Positions 49,959 through 58,067 of a stretch of DNA of 64,000 nucleotides are shown here, piece after piece. The stretch comes from DASUPK01 sp963736305 (GTDB lineage: Bacteria > Actinomycetota > Thermoleophilia > Solirubrobacterales > 70-9), in assembly GCA_963736305.1 (NCBI GenBank), contig CAVTOD010000007.1:124001-188000 (forward strand), given 5' to 3'. The notes below the pieces were generated by a model. That model saw only the letters and a list, made by a program, of their open reading frames with translations. It was not told the DNA's origin and did no database searches. The stretch's first letter is position 1; every line of letters starts with the position of its first letter. The position numbers and the translations under genes are program-made.

Positions 49959-51340
49959 GTTTGATCGACGGGACACTTGCGGCCCGCGTCCTGGAGCGCG
50001 CGCTGGGGCGCGGCGGCGACTTCGCCGAGCTCTTTTGCGAGGAGCGCGAGGGCTTCGGCCTCTCCATCGACGACTCCCGCGTCGAGCGGCCGCAGTCGGG
50101 CAGCGAGCGCGGCGCCGGGATCAGGGTGATCGACGGCGAGGTGACGCGCTTCGCCCACGTCGACGGCCTCGCGGAGGACGACCTGATGCGCGCTGCGGAC
50201 GGACTGGCGTCGGCCCTGGAGGGGAACGCCACGGAGCCGCTGACCCTGCAGGCCGCGGAGCCGCCTGAGCTCCAGGAGATCAGGGTCGACCCGGCGTCGG
50301 TGCCGGCCGAGCGCAAAGCCGACGTTCTGCGCGAGCTCGACGAGCGCGCCCGGTCGGCGGGCGCGGAGGTGACCCAGGTATCGGCGAGCTACAGCGAGGG
50401 CCGCCGCCGCGTCGCTGTCTTCAACTCCGAGGGGCTCGAGGCAGGCGACGACCGCACCCGGGTCAGGCTCGGCGCGCAGGTGGTCGCTCGGAAGAACGGC
50501 ACAGTGGAGACCGGTTTCGAGACGCTCGGCGCCCACCGCGGCTTCGAGCTGCTGGAGGGAGACCCGGCCCGGATCGCCGATCAGGCGGCGCGGAAGGCGC
50601 TCGAGCTGTTGGGAGCCGATCCCGCTCCGGCCGGCGAGATGACCGTGGTGGTCGGCGGCGGCTTCGGCGGTGTCCTCTTCCACGAGATGACCGGTCACGG
50701 CCTCGAGGCCGACGCCGTGCAGAAGGGCGCCAGCGTCTACGCCGGCAAGATGGGCGATCAGGTCGCGGGGCCGCTGCTCACCGCTTACGACGACGGGCGG
50801 ATGCCGGGCGAGTGGGGGACCGGGGCGATCGACGACGAGGGCACGCCCTGCCACAAGACACCGGTGATCGAGGGAGGCAAGCTCACCTCCTACCTCTACG
50901 ACCGCCTACGAGCCCGGCGCGACGGGGTCGAGTCAACCGGCAACGGGCGGCGCGCGAGCTTCAGGGACCTGCCGATTCCCCGAATGACCAACACCTACAT
51001 CGAGCCGGGCGACGCGGATCCGCAGGAGCTGATCTCCGAGGTCGATCAGGGCTTCTACGCGGTCTCCTTCGGCGGCGGCCAGGTCGAGCCCGCCACCGGA
51101 GACTTCGTCTTCGGCGTCTCCGAGGGCTATCTGATCGAGGGCGGCAAGGTGACCAAGCCGTGCCGCGGCGCGACGCTGATCGGCAATTGCCTCCAGGCCC
51201 TCGCTCGAATCGACGCCGTCGGGAACGACTTCGAGATGAAGACGGGCTTCTGCGGCAAGGCGGGACAGACCGCTCCGGTCGGCACCGGCCAGGGGCACGT
51301 CCGGATCAAGGGGATGACCGTCGGGGGGACCGCCGTATGA
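49955..51340 (+). CDS. tldD: TldD metalloprotease subunit
   Basis: 461 residues. The zinc site is HEMTGHGLEADAVQKGAS (HExxxH). Family marks include FCEEREGFGLSIDDSRVERPQSGSERGAGIRV, GVESTGNGRRASFRDLPIPRMTNTYIEPGD and GNCLQALARIDAVGNDFEM. With PmbA (TldE) it forms a heterodimeric protease that trims unfolded or leader peptides, such as RiPP precursors, in the cytoplasm. Start ATG overlaps the 78-residue gene. Confidence 0.95.
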   Translation: MSLIDGTLAARVLERALGRGGDFAELFCEEREGFGLSIDDSRVERPQSGSERGAGIRVIDGEVTRFAHVDGLAEDDLMRAADGLASALEGNATEPLTLQAAEPPELQEIRVDPASVPAERKADVLRELDERARSAGAEVTQVSASYSEGRRRVAVFNSEGLEAGDDRTRVRLGAQVVARKNGTVETGFETLGAHRGFELLEGDPARIADQAARKALELLGADPAPAGEMTVVVGGGFGGVLFHEMTGHGLEADAVQKGASVYAGKMGDQVAGPLLTAYDDGRMPGEWGTGAIDDEGTPCHKTPVIEGGKLTSYLYDRLRARRDGVESTGNGRRASFRDLPIPRMTNTYIEPGDADPQELISEVDQGFYAVSFGGGQVEPATGDFVFGVSEGYLIEGGKVTKPCRGATLIGNCLQALARIDAVGNDFEMKTGFCGKAGQTAPVGTGQGHVRIKGMTVGGTAV

Positions 51341-52707
51341 CCGATGTCGCCGCGGCAGACCTGGAGGACGCCGCGCGCCGAGCAGTCGAGGCGGCGACCA
51401 GCGCCGGCGCGACCGACGCGGAGGCGTGGAGCGAGGGCTCGCGGGGCCGGGAGGTCCGCGTCCACGCCGGAGAGGTCGAGAGCCTCACCGAGGCGAGCGG
51501 GCGCGGCATCGGGATCAGGGCCTGGATCGGAGCGCGGACGGGCTACGCGTACGGGACGGACCTCTCCGAGTCCGGGATCGCCGAGGTGGCCGAGGCCGCC
51601 GTGGGCGCCGCGCGCGTCGCCGACGAGGACGAGAGCTCCGCCGCGCCGGAGCGTTCCGGCGCACCGGCCGAGATCGACGGCCTACGTGATCCCGCGGTTG
51701 CCGGCACCGAGACCGCTGAGGTGATCGACCTGGCCAAGCAGATCGAGCGGATCGCACTCGACCGGGACGAGCGGGTCACCGGGGTGGAGGAGGTCGTCTA
51801 CGTGGACGAGGACGGTGACTCCGCGATCGCCACCTCGCGAGGCGTCTCGGGCAGCTTCGGGTCCTCGGTCGCCTACTCGTTCCTTCAGGCGATGGCGACG
51901 CAGGACTCCGAGGTCCAGACCGGGCTCGGGTTCGGCGTCGGGCGCTCGCCGCGGTCGCTCGACGCCGAGCGGATCGGCGCCGAGGCGGGGGACGAGGCCA
52001 GTTCGATGCTTGGAGCGACCAAGCCCGAGTCCCGCACCTGCCCCGTGGTGCTCTCGGAGCGCGTCACCGCGAGCTTCGCGGGATTCATCGGCGGCGCGCT
52101 CTGCGCCGACGAGGTGCAGCGCGGCCGCTCGCCCTTCGCCGAGCGCCTCGGCGACGAGCTCGCCTCGACGGCCTATGTGCTCGCGGACGACGGGATCGAT
52201 CCCGGCGGCCTCGCCAGCGCCCCGTTCGACGGCGAGGGCACGCCGCGCGAGCGAACGCCTCTGATCGCCGAGGGCAAGCTGCTCGCGTACCTGCACGACA
52301 GCTACACGGGCCGGCGCGGCGGGGCGCGCTCCACGGGCAACGCCGCTCGCGCGTCCTACCGCTCTCCGCCGTCGGTCAGCCCCTCGAACCTCGTGCTCGA
52401 GCCCGGCGAGCTGACTCTCGAGCAGCTACTGGAGCGCGCCGGCGCCGGCGTCTACATCACGGACGTCGCGGGCCTCCACTCGGGCGTCAACCCGGTCACC
52501 GGCCGCTACTCGGTCGGTGCGTCGGGGCGGACGATCAGCGGAGGCGAGCTCACCGAGCCGCTGCGCGAGTTCACGATCGCCGGGGACCTCCTCGGAACGC
52601 TGGCAGCGGTCCAGGCCGTCGGCTCCGAGACTCGCTGGGTGCCCTTCGGGGGTTCGGTGAAGACCGCGCCGCTGCTCGTCGGCGAGATGGCCATCGGAGG
52701 CGCTTAG
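51337..52707 (+). CDS. pmbA: PmbA/TldE metalloprotease partner
   Basis: 456 residues, homologous to TldD but without HExxxH, as expected for TldE. VESLTEASGRGIGIRAWIGARTGYAYGTDLSE, RTCPVVLSERVTASFAGFIGGALCADEVQRGRSPF, GARSTGNAARASYR and ITDVAGLHSGVNPVTGRYSVGASG are typical. ATG 51337 overlaps the tldD stop (ATGA). A dedicated peptide substrate is not visible in the window; the two small genes upstream are candidates only by position. Confidence 0.94.
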   Translation: MTDVAAADLEDAARRAVEAATSAGATDAEAWSEGSRGREVRVHAGEVESLTEASGRGIGIRAWIGARTGYAYGTDLSESGIAEVAEAAVGAARVADEDESSAAPERSGAPAEIDGLRDPAVAGTETAEVIDLAKQIERIALDRDERVTGVEEVVYVDEDGDSAIATSRGVSGSFGSSVAYSFLQAMATQDSEVQTGLGFGVGRSPRSLDAERIGAEAGDEASSMLGATKPESRTCPVVLSERVTASFAGFIGGALCADEVQRGRSPFAERLGDELASTAYVLADDGIDPGGLASAPFDGEGTPRERTPLIAEGKLLAYLHDSYTGRRGGARSTGNAARASYRSPPSVSPSNLVLEPGELTLEQLLERAGAGVYITDVAGLHSGVNPVTGRYSVGASGRTISGGELTEPLREFTIAGDLLGTLAAVQAVGSETRWVPFGGSVKTAPLLVGEMAIGGA

Positions 52708-52736
52708 TTATTGGCTTCGGGAGCCGGTGTTAGGCT
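52708..52736 (+). promoter_or_regulatory. Promoter of the HU gene
   Basis: TTATTG (52708-52713), 17 bp, TAGGCT (52731-52736), starting directly after the pmbA stop. The transcript would have a leader of about 27 bases with GGAGGAG before the GTG at 52770. Confidence 0.45.
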
Positions 52737-52769
52737 CGGCGCGAACTCCAATCATCAGGAGGAGATGAC

Positions 52770-53051
52770 GTGACGAAGGCTGAGTTCCTCGACGTGCTCG
52801 CAGGCGACAGCAGGATCGGCAACAAGAAGGAGGCGGGTCAGGCTGTCGATGCGGTCCTGGACGCCGTCACCAACGTCCTCCAGGGCGGTGGCGAGGTGAA
52901 CTTCACCGGCTTCGGCAAGTTCGCCGTTGCCGAGCGCGGCCCGCGGCAGGGTGTGAACCCCCGCACCGGAGAGCGGATCTTCATCCCGGGCGGCAAGGTG
53001 CCGCGCTTCTCCGCCGGCTCCGGATTGAAGAAGAAGGTCAAGGGCGGATAG
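52770..53051 (+). CDS. hup: HU-family nucleoid protein
   Basis: 93 residues, full length: MTKAEFLDVLAG, VLDAVTNVLQGGGEVNFTGFGKFAVAERGPRQGVNPRTGERIFIPGGKVPRFSAGSGLKKKV. The arm has the conserved NPRTGE turn and intercalating proline. It lacks the long Lys/Ala tail of mycobacterial HupB. It is immediately upstream of pyrF with the stop in the proposed pyrF start (ATAG). Confidence 0.96.
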   Translation: MTKAEFLDVLAGDSRIGNKKEAGQAVDAVLDAVTNVLQGGGEVNFTGFGKFAVAERGPRQGVNPRTGERIFIPGGKVPRFSAGSGLKKKVKGG

Positions 53052-53935
53052 CAACCGCGCCCTTCGCAGACAGGCTCGCGGCGCTCGTCGACGAGCGCCG
53101 CAGTCAGGTGTGCCTGGGGCTCGACCCTGATCCGGCTGCGCTCTTGCCCGAGGCGGCGCCCGACGCCGATCTCACGGACGTGGCGGACCGGGCCGCCTCG
53201 GCGGTCTTCGAGCACTGCCGGCGGCTGATCGAGCTCGCCGGCCCGGCCTGCGTCGCGGTGAAGCCGCAGCTCGCCTGCTTCGAGCGCCTCGGTGCGCCTG
53301 GGTGGCGGGCGCTCGGCGGCGTCTGCGCCGCCGCGCAACGCGCCGGACTGCTCGTCGTCGCCGACGGCAAGCGGGGCGACGTCCCGGTGACCGCGAAGGC
53401 GTACGGCCAGGCACTGGTCGGCGAGACCGAGACCCCCTGGGGCACGGTCCCCGGTCTCGGCGCCGATGCGTTCACGGCCAACCCGCTGCTCGGCGAGGAC
53501 GAGATCGAGGTGCTGGTCGCCGCCGCGAAGGAGGCCGGTGCCGGAGTCTTTTTCCTGGTCCGGACCTCGAACCCCGGCGCGGCGCGCCTGCAGGACGCGA
53601 CCCTCGGCGGGCGACCGATGCACGAGGAGCTGGCAGCGCTGGTGGCGGAGAGTGCTCCGGAGCTGGCCGGTGACTCTGGGCTGTCCGGGCTCGGCGCCGT
53701 CGTCGGCGCCACGGCGCCGCAGCACATGCGCCGCCTCCGCGGGCTGATGCCCGACTCCGTCTTCCTGATCCCGGGGATCGGCGCCCAGGGAGGCAAGCCG
53801 GAGGACCTCGGGCCGGCGCTGGCTCCGGGGCGCCCGGCGTCCATCCTGGTCGCGGCGGCGCGGAGCATCGCGGGGGCGGATGATCCGGCGGCGGCCGCGG
53901 AGCAGCTACGCGACGCCGTCTGGACCCTGGTCTAG
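53048..53935 (+). CDS. pyrF: Orotidine 5'-phosphate decarboxylase, type 2 (start codon unclear)
   Basis: Makes UMP from OMP; about 295 residues. LGLDPDPAALLPEA, VVADGKRGDVPVTAKAYGQAL (catalytic Lys-Asp-Lys-Asp array), VNPLLGEDEI-type loop, FLVRTSNPGA and PGIGAQGGKPEDLGPAL are type 2 features. The first canonical start is GTG 53108, which begins directly at CLGLDPD and would delete the conserved N-terminal helix TAPFADRLAALVDERRSQ. That helix is encoded in frame from 53048, where ATA overlaps the HU stop (ATAG). ATA or an upstream ATT (53024) initiation is proposed; the GTG remains possible. Confidence 0.9.
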   Translation: MATAPFADRLAALVDERRSQVCLGLDPDPAALLPEAAPDADLTDVADRAASAVFEHCRRLIELAGPACVAVKPQLACFERLGAPGWRALGGVCAAAQRAGLLVVADGKRGDVPVTAKAYGQALVGETETPWGTVPGLGADAFTANPLLGEDEIEVLVAAAKEAGAGVFFLVRTSNPGAARLQDATLGGRPMHEELAALVAESAPELAGDSGLSGLGAVVGATAPQHMRRLRGLMPDSVFLIPGIGAQGGKPEDLGPALAPGRPASILVAAARSIAGADDPAAAAEQLRDAVWTLV

Positions 53936-53946
53936 AAGGCGGTACT

Positions 53947-53980
53947 GATTCGGCCGCGGTGTTTGAGGCGGCCGTTTAAG
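53947..53980. repeat. Extragenic palindrome, copy D
   Basis: CGGCCGC, GGTGTTTGAG, GCGGCCG then TTTAAGCC: a perfect seven-pair stem 15 bp after the pyrF stop. Stem changed from copies A and B but still paired; it may act as a terminator. Confidence 0.55.
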
Positions 53981-54010
53981 CCAGTCGCCAGTACTATCGC
54001 GACCCCTCGA

Positions 54011-54325
54011 ATGCCGGACTACAAGCCGAATCAATTCGTCCGCGTGTTCGCCGTGCTGGCCCTGATCGCGGCCCTCATCCTGGTGGTCTTTGTTGTGGCG
54101 ACCTCAAACCAGGGGGGCGATGGGGGCAACGGTGATACGCACAAGACCCACGTCAGCAAGGCCGGGCGGAGGGCGCTGCGCAAGGGCGTCTGGATCGTCC
54201 ATTCCGGCGACACCCTCGGGGCGATCTCGTTGAAGACCGGGGTCGACGTGACCACGCTTCGGACACTCAACCCGGACCTCGATCCACAGACCCTGCTCGC
54301 GGGCCAGCGGATAGCGTTGCGCTGA
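54011..54325 (+). CDS. Membrane-anchored LysM protein
   Basis: 104 residues: one N-terminal membrane helix (VRVFAVLALIAALILVVFVVA), a Gly/Asn-rich linker and a single LysM domain (WIVHSGDTLGAISLKTGVDVTTLRTLNPDLDPQTLLAGQRIAL) that binds peptidoglycan GlcNAc. The domain would be outside. ATG 54011 gives the right topology; the frame is open from 53963. Two bases separate it from the carboxypeptidase gene, a natural partner in wall work. Confidence 0.85.
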   Translation: MPDYKPNQFVRVFAVLALIAALILVVFVVATSNQGGDGGNGDTHKTHVSKAGRRALRKGVWIVHSGDTLGAISLKTGVDVTTLRTLNPDLDPQTLLAGQRIALR

Positions 54326-54327
54326 CG

Positions 54328-55686
54328 GTGCTCGGATTCGGAGTCAGGCGGGGCGGGGGCGGCGTACGCGTGGCCATCGGGCTGCTCCTCGCAATCCTGC
54401 TGATCGGCCCCGCCGCCTCGGTCGCGGCCTCCAGCGGGCCGAAACTCGACGCGAGGGCGTGGGTCCTGATCGATCCCCGTGACGACTCCGTGCTGGCGAG
54501 CAGCTCTCCGAACAAGCGCCTGCCGATCGCCAGCACCACCAAGCTGATGACGGCTTACCTGGCGCTGAAGAACCTGAAGCCGAGCCAGATGATCGCGGCG
54601 CCCTCGTATCACCCGAGCGCCTCGGCGGAGATCGAGCTGGGTCTCCGGCCAGGGGAGCGGATGAGGGTTCGGGACCTGCTCTACGGACTGCTCCTGCCGA
54701 GCGCGAGCGACGCCGCCGAGACGCTCGCCGTCGGAGTGGCCGGCTCGGTGCCCGCCTTCGTCCAGCGGATGAACCAGGCCGCCCAGCAGCTTGGGCTGAC
54801 GGATACGAGCTACGCCAACCCGATCGGGCTGGATGACCCGGACAACTACTCGAGCGCTCACGACCTCGTCACGCTCGCCTCGGTTCTGCTCCGCAACAAG
54901 CTCTTCGCCCGGATCGTCAACACGCCGGCCGCCACGCTCCACAGCGGCGATCACCCTCGGACCGTGACCAGCCGCGACACGCTGCTCAACTCCGTCCCCT
55001 GGATCAACGGGGTGAAGACCGGCCATACGCTCGGGGCCGGGTTCGTCCTCGTCGGATCGGGGACCAGGGACTCGACCACCCTGATCTCGGCGGTGCTGGG
55101 GACGCCGGACGAGCCCACCCGTGACGCCGACACCCTGAAGCTCCTCCAGTACGGGTTCTCCCTCTTCCACCGGGTGCAGCCCGTCGAGCAGGGCCAGCAG
55201 CTCGCCGACCCCAAGCTGGACTACCGAAGCGATCACCTTTCGCTGGTCGCCCAGCACGCGCTGCCGATCAACGTGCGCCGGGGACAGCACGTCACCACGC
55301 AGGTCACCGCGCCGGACCAGATCAGCGGCGCCGTCGATCAGGGCCAGGTGCTGGGCCACGTCACGGTCAGCGTCGATGGGAAGCCGGCAGCGGGCAGCCC
55401 GCTGGTCGCGGCCCACGGCGTCGGAGCGGCGACCCTCCTCGACAAGGCGATATCCGTTGCCCAGAATCCGTTCGTTCTGCTTGCGCTTGGTGCGATCGTG
55501 ATACTTGTAGGGCTGCTCTTGACGAGGCGAGGCCGCGGAGCGAAGGAACCCAAAGCCGCCGAGGCCCGACCGCGGAAAGCGCCGCAAGTCCCAAGACAGC
55601 GGACCCCGGAGGAGAGGCGCAGGATGCACGAGGAGAGAATGCGCAGGAGGCGTGAGAGGGCAGAACGGAAGGGAGGCGCCGGATGA
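54328..55686 (+). CDS. dacA: D-alanyl-D-alanine carboxypeptidase (PBP5-like)
   Basis: 452 residues. Signal peptide VAIGLLLAILLIGPAASVAA; catalytic Ser and Lys in STTK (IASTTKLM); KTG in INGVKTGHTL; a beta-rich C-terminal domain (LPINVRRGQHVTTQV), then a membrane helix (PFVLLALGAIVILVGLLL) and a long basic cytoplasmic tail. It trims the pentapeptide of peptidoglycan. The usual SxN motif reads Ser-Ala-Ser (LLPSASDAAETLA), an unusual change at the Asn. GTG start; overlaps the kinase gene by ATGA. Confidence 0.88.
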   Translation: MLGFGVRRGGGGVRVAIGLLLAILLIGPAASVAASSGPKLDARAWVLIDPRDDSVLASSSPNKRLPIASTTKLMTAYLALKNLKPSQMIAAPSYHPSASAEIELGLRPGERMRVRDLLYGLLLPSASDAAETLAVGVAGSVPAFVQRMNQAAQQLGLTDTSYANPIGLDDPDNYSSAHDLVTLASVLLRNKLFARIVNTPAATLHSGDHPRTVTSRDTLLNSVPWINGVKTGHTLGAGFVLVGSGTRDSTTLISAVLGTPDEPTRDADTLKLLQYGFSLFHRVQPVEQGQQLADPKLDYRSDHLSLVAQHALPINVRRGQHVTTQVTAPDQISGAVDQGQVLGHVTVSVDGKPAAGSPLVAAHGVGAATLLDKAISVAQNPFVLLALGAIVILVGLLLTRRGRGAKEPKAAEARPRKAPQVPRQRTPEERRRMHEERMRRRRERAERKGGAG

Positions 55687-56642
55687 TCCTCACCGTCACC
55701 TTGAACGCCGCAATTGATCGCACAGTCGCGGTCCCGAGCTTCCGGCAGGGACATCGCCACCGCGCCGTCGAGGCCAGCACGGTCGCCGGGGGCAAGGGAG
55801 TCAACGTCGCCCGGGCCCTCAAGCTTCTCGACCGGCCGGTGATCGCCACGGGACTGGCCGGCGGCCCCACCGGCGCGCGTCTGATGGAGCGACTTGCCGA
55901 GGAGTCGATCCTCACCGACTTCACCTGGATCGCCGGCGAGTCGAGGACCAACCTCGCGGTCGTCGACCCGACGTCCGGGGAGCAGACCGAGATCAACGAG
56001 CGCGGCCCGGACGTCAGCGCCGAGGAGCTGGAGCGCTTCCTCGAGAAGCTGCTGTATCTCGCCCGCGGCGCCCGGATCTGCGCGATCGCCGGCAGCCTGC
56101 CGCCCTCCGTGCCGCCGGCGTTCTCGGCCCGGGTGGTGGAGGAGCTCAAGACCCTCGGCGTCGAGACCATCGTCGACACCGAGGGCGAGCCGCTGCTCGC
56201 CTCGCTCCGGGCCGGTCCCGCCGCCGTCACGCCGAACGTCCGGGAGGCCGAGGGCGCGGTCGGCCACGAGTTCAACGACCGCGAGGACGCGCTACTCGGC
56301 CTGCGCAGCCTGGTCGAGCTCGGGGCGTCCGATGCCGTGATCACCCGGCCCGAGGGGTGCCTGGCCTCGCTGCTCGATCCGGACCACCATCGCCACGCCT
56401 ATGAGGTGATCGCGCCGGAGCTCGAACCGGTCGCCACGGTCGGCTCCGGAGACGCCTTCCTCGCCGGCTTCGTCGCCGCGCGCTACGACGGCCGCCCGCC
56501 GGAGGAGTGCCTGCGCTTCGCGGTCGCCTGCGGCGCCGAGTCGACGCAGCACTTCGGCGCCGGCAGCATCGACCCGGTCGAGGTCGAGCGCCTCCTGCCG
56601 GGTGTCGAGGCGCGCGAGCTGGAAGCGCCCGCGACGGTCTGA
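55683..56642 (+). CDS. PfkB-family hexose-phosphate kinase (1-phosphofructokinase type)
   Basis: 319 residues: ILTVTLNAAIDRTVAV, VAGGKGVNVARALKLLDRPVIATGLAGGPTG (sugar loop) and VATVGSGDAFLAGFVAARYDG with the catalytic Asp (anion-hole GSGD). The LNAAID and GGKGVNVAR pattern is that of FruK/LacC. No PTS fructose genes are present, so another hexose phosphate is possible. Coupled to the carboxypeptidase gene by four bases. A hairpin terminator follows. Confidence 0.9.
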   Translation: MILTVTLNAAIDRTVAVPSFRQGHRHRAVEASTVAGGKGVNVARALKLLDRPVIATGLAGGPTGARLMERLAEESILTDFTWIAGESRTNLAVVDPTSGEQTEINERGPDVSAEELERFLEKLLYLARGARICAIAGSLPPSVPPAFSARVVEELKTLGVETIVDTEGEPLLASLRAGPAAVTPNVREAEGAVGHEFNDREDALLGLRSLVELGASDAVITRPEGCLASLLDPDHHRHAYEVIAPELEPVATVGSGDAFLAGFVAARYDGRPPEECLRFAVACGAESTQHFGAGSIDPVEVERLLPGVEARELEAPATV

Positions 56643-56659
56643 CCGCCGCTTTCCTGTAG

Positions 56660-56677
56660 AGGGTGAAGCCACCCTCC
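56660..56677 (+). terminator. Hairpin after the LysM-dacA-kinase operon
   Basis: GAGGGTG, AAGC, CACCCTC then CTTCTCC. The stem is seven perfect pairs, 18 bases after the kinase stop; the pyrimidine tract is not a pure T-run. Confidence 0.55.
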
Positions 56678-56753
56678 TTCTCCTCGCGGGGTTGTTGGGC
56701 GCAGCTTCCGTGAAGTGAAGAGCCGTCCGTCCAGAGCCCGGGTTTACCGCTGT

Positions 56754-56759
56754 TATCCT
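56754..56759 (+). promoter_or_regulatory. -10 box before the guaB3 leader
   Basis: TATCCT, about 50 bases before the terminator hairpin and 103 before guaB3. It would give an RNA starting near 56766. No clear -35. Confidence 0.4.
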
Positions 56760-56765
56760 TGGCGG

Positions 56766-56833
56766 AACGTTGGTGAAGGATCTCCGAAACGCCGCTAGCA
56801 GCGCATTTCCGGCCCCGCAACGCGGGGTTTTTT
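56766..56833 (+). ncRNA. Candidate attenuator leader or small RNA ending in a terminator
   Basis: Between the TATCCT box and the T-run at 56828 lie about 70 bases that can form small stems (for example CGCT, AGC, AGCG) and finish with an intrinsic terminator. It ends 28 bases before guaB3. Either a stand-alone small RNA or a leader that must be read through to express guaB3-guaA. It does not match any riboswitch I know. Confidence 0.4.
56813..56833 (+). terminator. Intrinsic terminator upstream of guaB3
   Basis: CCCCGC, AAC, GCGGGG, TTTTTT: six perfect pairs and six T, the most classical terminator in the window. It lies inside the guaB3 5' region rather than after a gene. Confidence 0.9.
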
Positions 56834-56861
56834 CGTCCGCGAACGAACGTAGGGTGGGTCA

Positions 56862-58067
56862 ATGGAAGTAGAGATCGGCCGCGGCAAGAAGGGCCGCAGG
56901 GCATACGGCTTCGATGACATCGCGATCGTCCCCTCACGGAGGACTCGCGACCCCGACGACATCGACATCACCTGGACCCTCGGTCCCTACCGCTTCGAGC
57001 TGCCGCTGCTCGCCTCGGCGATGGACGGCGTCGTCAGCCCGAAGACCGCCGGGCTGATCGGCAACCTCGGCGGCCTTGGCGTCCTCAACCTGGAGGGCAT
57101 CTGGTCCCGCTACGAGAACGCGGACGAGAAGCTCGACGAGATCGCGGCGGCGCCCAAGCCGGTCGCCACGCGGATCATGCAGGAGGTCTACGCCGAGCCC
57201 GTCAAGGCGGAGCTGATCGCGAAGCGGATCGAGGAGATCAAGGCCGCCGGCGCCGTCGCCTGCGGGTCCCTCACCCCTCAGAAGGTGACGCACTACTACG
57301 AGGCCGCCCTCGAGGCGGGGCTCGACATCCTCGTCATCCAGGGGACGGTGATCTCGGCCGAGCACGTCTCGACTCATACCGAGCCACTCAACTTGAAGCA
57401 GTTCATCGCCGACCTCGACGTGCCCTGTGTCGTCGGCGGCTGCGCCTCCTACAACACCGGCCTCCACCTGATGCGGACGGGCGCCGTCGGCGTCCTGGTC
57501 GGCGTCGGCCCCGGCGCCGCCTGCACCACGCGCGGCGTGCTCGGGATCGGCGTCCCGCAGGCGACCGCGATCGCCGACGTGGCCGCCGCCCGCGGGCAGC
57601 ACATGATGGAGACGGGGAACTACTGCAACGTGATCGCCGACGGCGGCATGCGGACCGGTGGAGACGTCTCCAAGGCGATCGCGATGGGCGCCGACGCGGT
57701 GATGATCGGCTCGCCGCTGGCGCGCGCCAAGGAGGCGCCGGGCCGCGGGTATCACTGGGGCATGGCGACCTTCCATCCGTCCCTGCCGCGCGGCGCCCGC
57801 GTGTCCACCCACCAGGACGGGACGCTCGAGGAGATCCTGCTCGGCCCCGCCCAGGAGAACGACGGCACCTTCAACCTGATGGGCGCTCTGCGGACGTCGA
57901 TGGCCACCACCGGCTACGCCGACATCCCCGAGTTCCACCGCGCCGAGGTGATGGTCGCGCCCGCCCTGATGTCGGAGGGCAAGCAGCTCCAGCGCGAGCA
58001 GTCGGTCGGCATGGGCTCCAACGGGCGCGCCACCGTCGCCGTCGGAGTCGCCGTCAGCGATGACTGA
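56862..58067 (+). CDS. guaB3: GuaB3-family IMP dehydrogenase-related protein
   Basis: 401 residues. EIGRGKKGRRAYGFDDIAIVPSRRTRDP, LPLLASAMDGVV, VGVGPGAACTTRGVLGIGVPQATAI (catalytic Cys loop) and GGMRTGGDVSKAIAMGADAVMIGSPLA are GuaB3 features. CBS domains are absent, as in this branch. GuaB3 proteins occur mainly in actinobacteria and cyanobacteria and some have IMP dehydrogenase activity. It overlaps guaA by eight bases, so it likely supplies XMP to it. Confidence 0.93.
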   Translation: MEVEIGRGKKGRRAYGFDDIAIVPSRRTRDPDDIDITWTLGPYRFELPLLASAMDGVVSPKTAGLIGNLGGLGVLNLEGIWSRYENADEKLDEIAAAPKPVATRIMQEVYAEPVKAELIAKRIEEIKAAGAVACGSLTPQKVTHYYEAALEAGLDILVIQGTVISAEHVSTHTEPLNLKQFIADLDVPCVVGGCASYNTGLHLMRTGAVGVLVGVGPGAACTTRGVLGIGVPQATAIADVAAARGQHMMETGNYCNVIADGGMRTGGDVSKAIAMGADAVMIGSPLARAKEAPGRGYHWGMATFHPSLPRGARVSTHQDGTLEEILLGPAQENDGTFNLMGALRTSMATTGYADIPEFHRAEVMVAPALMSEGKQLQREQSVGMGSNGRATVAVGVAVSDD

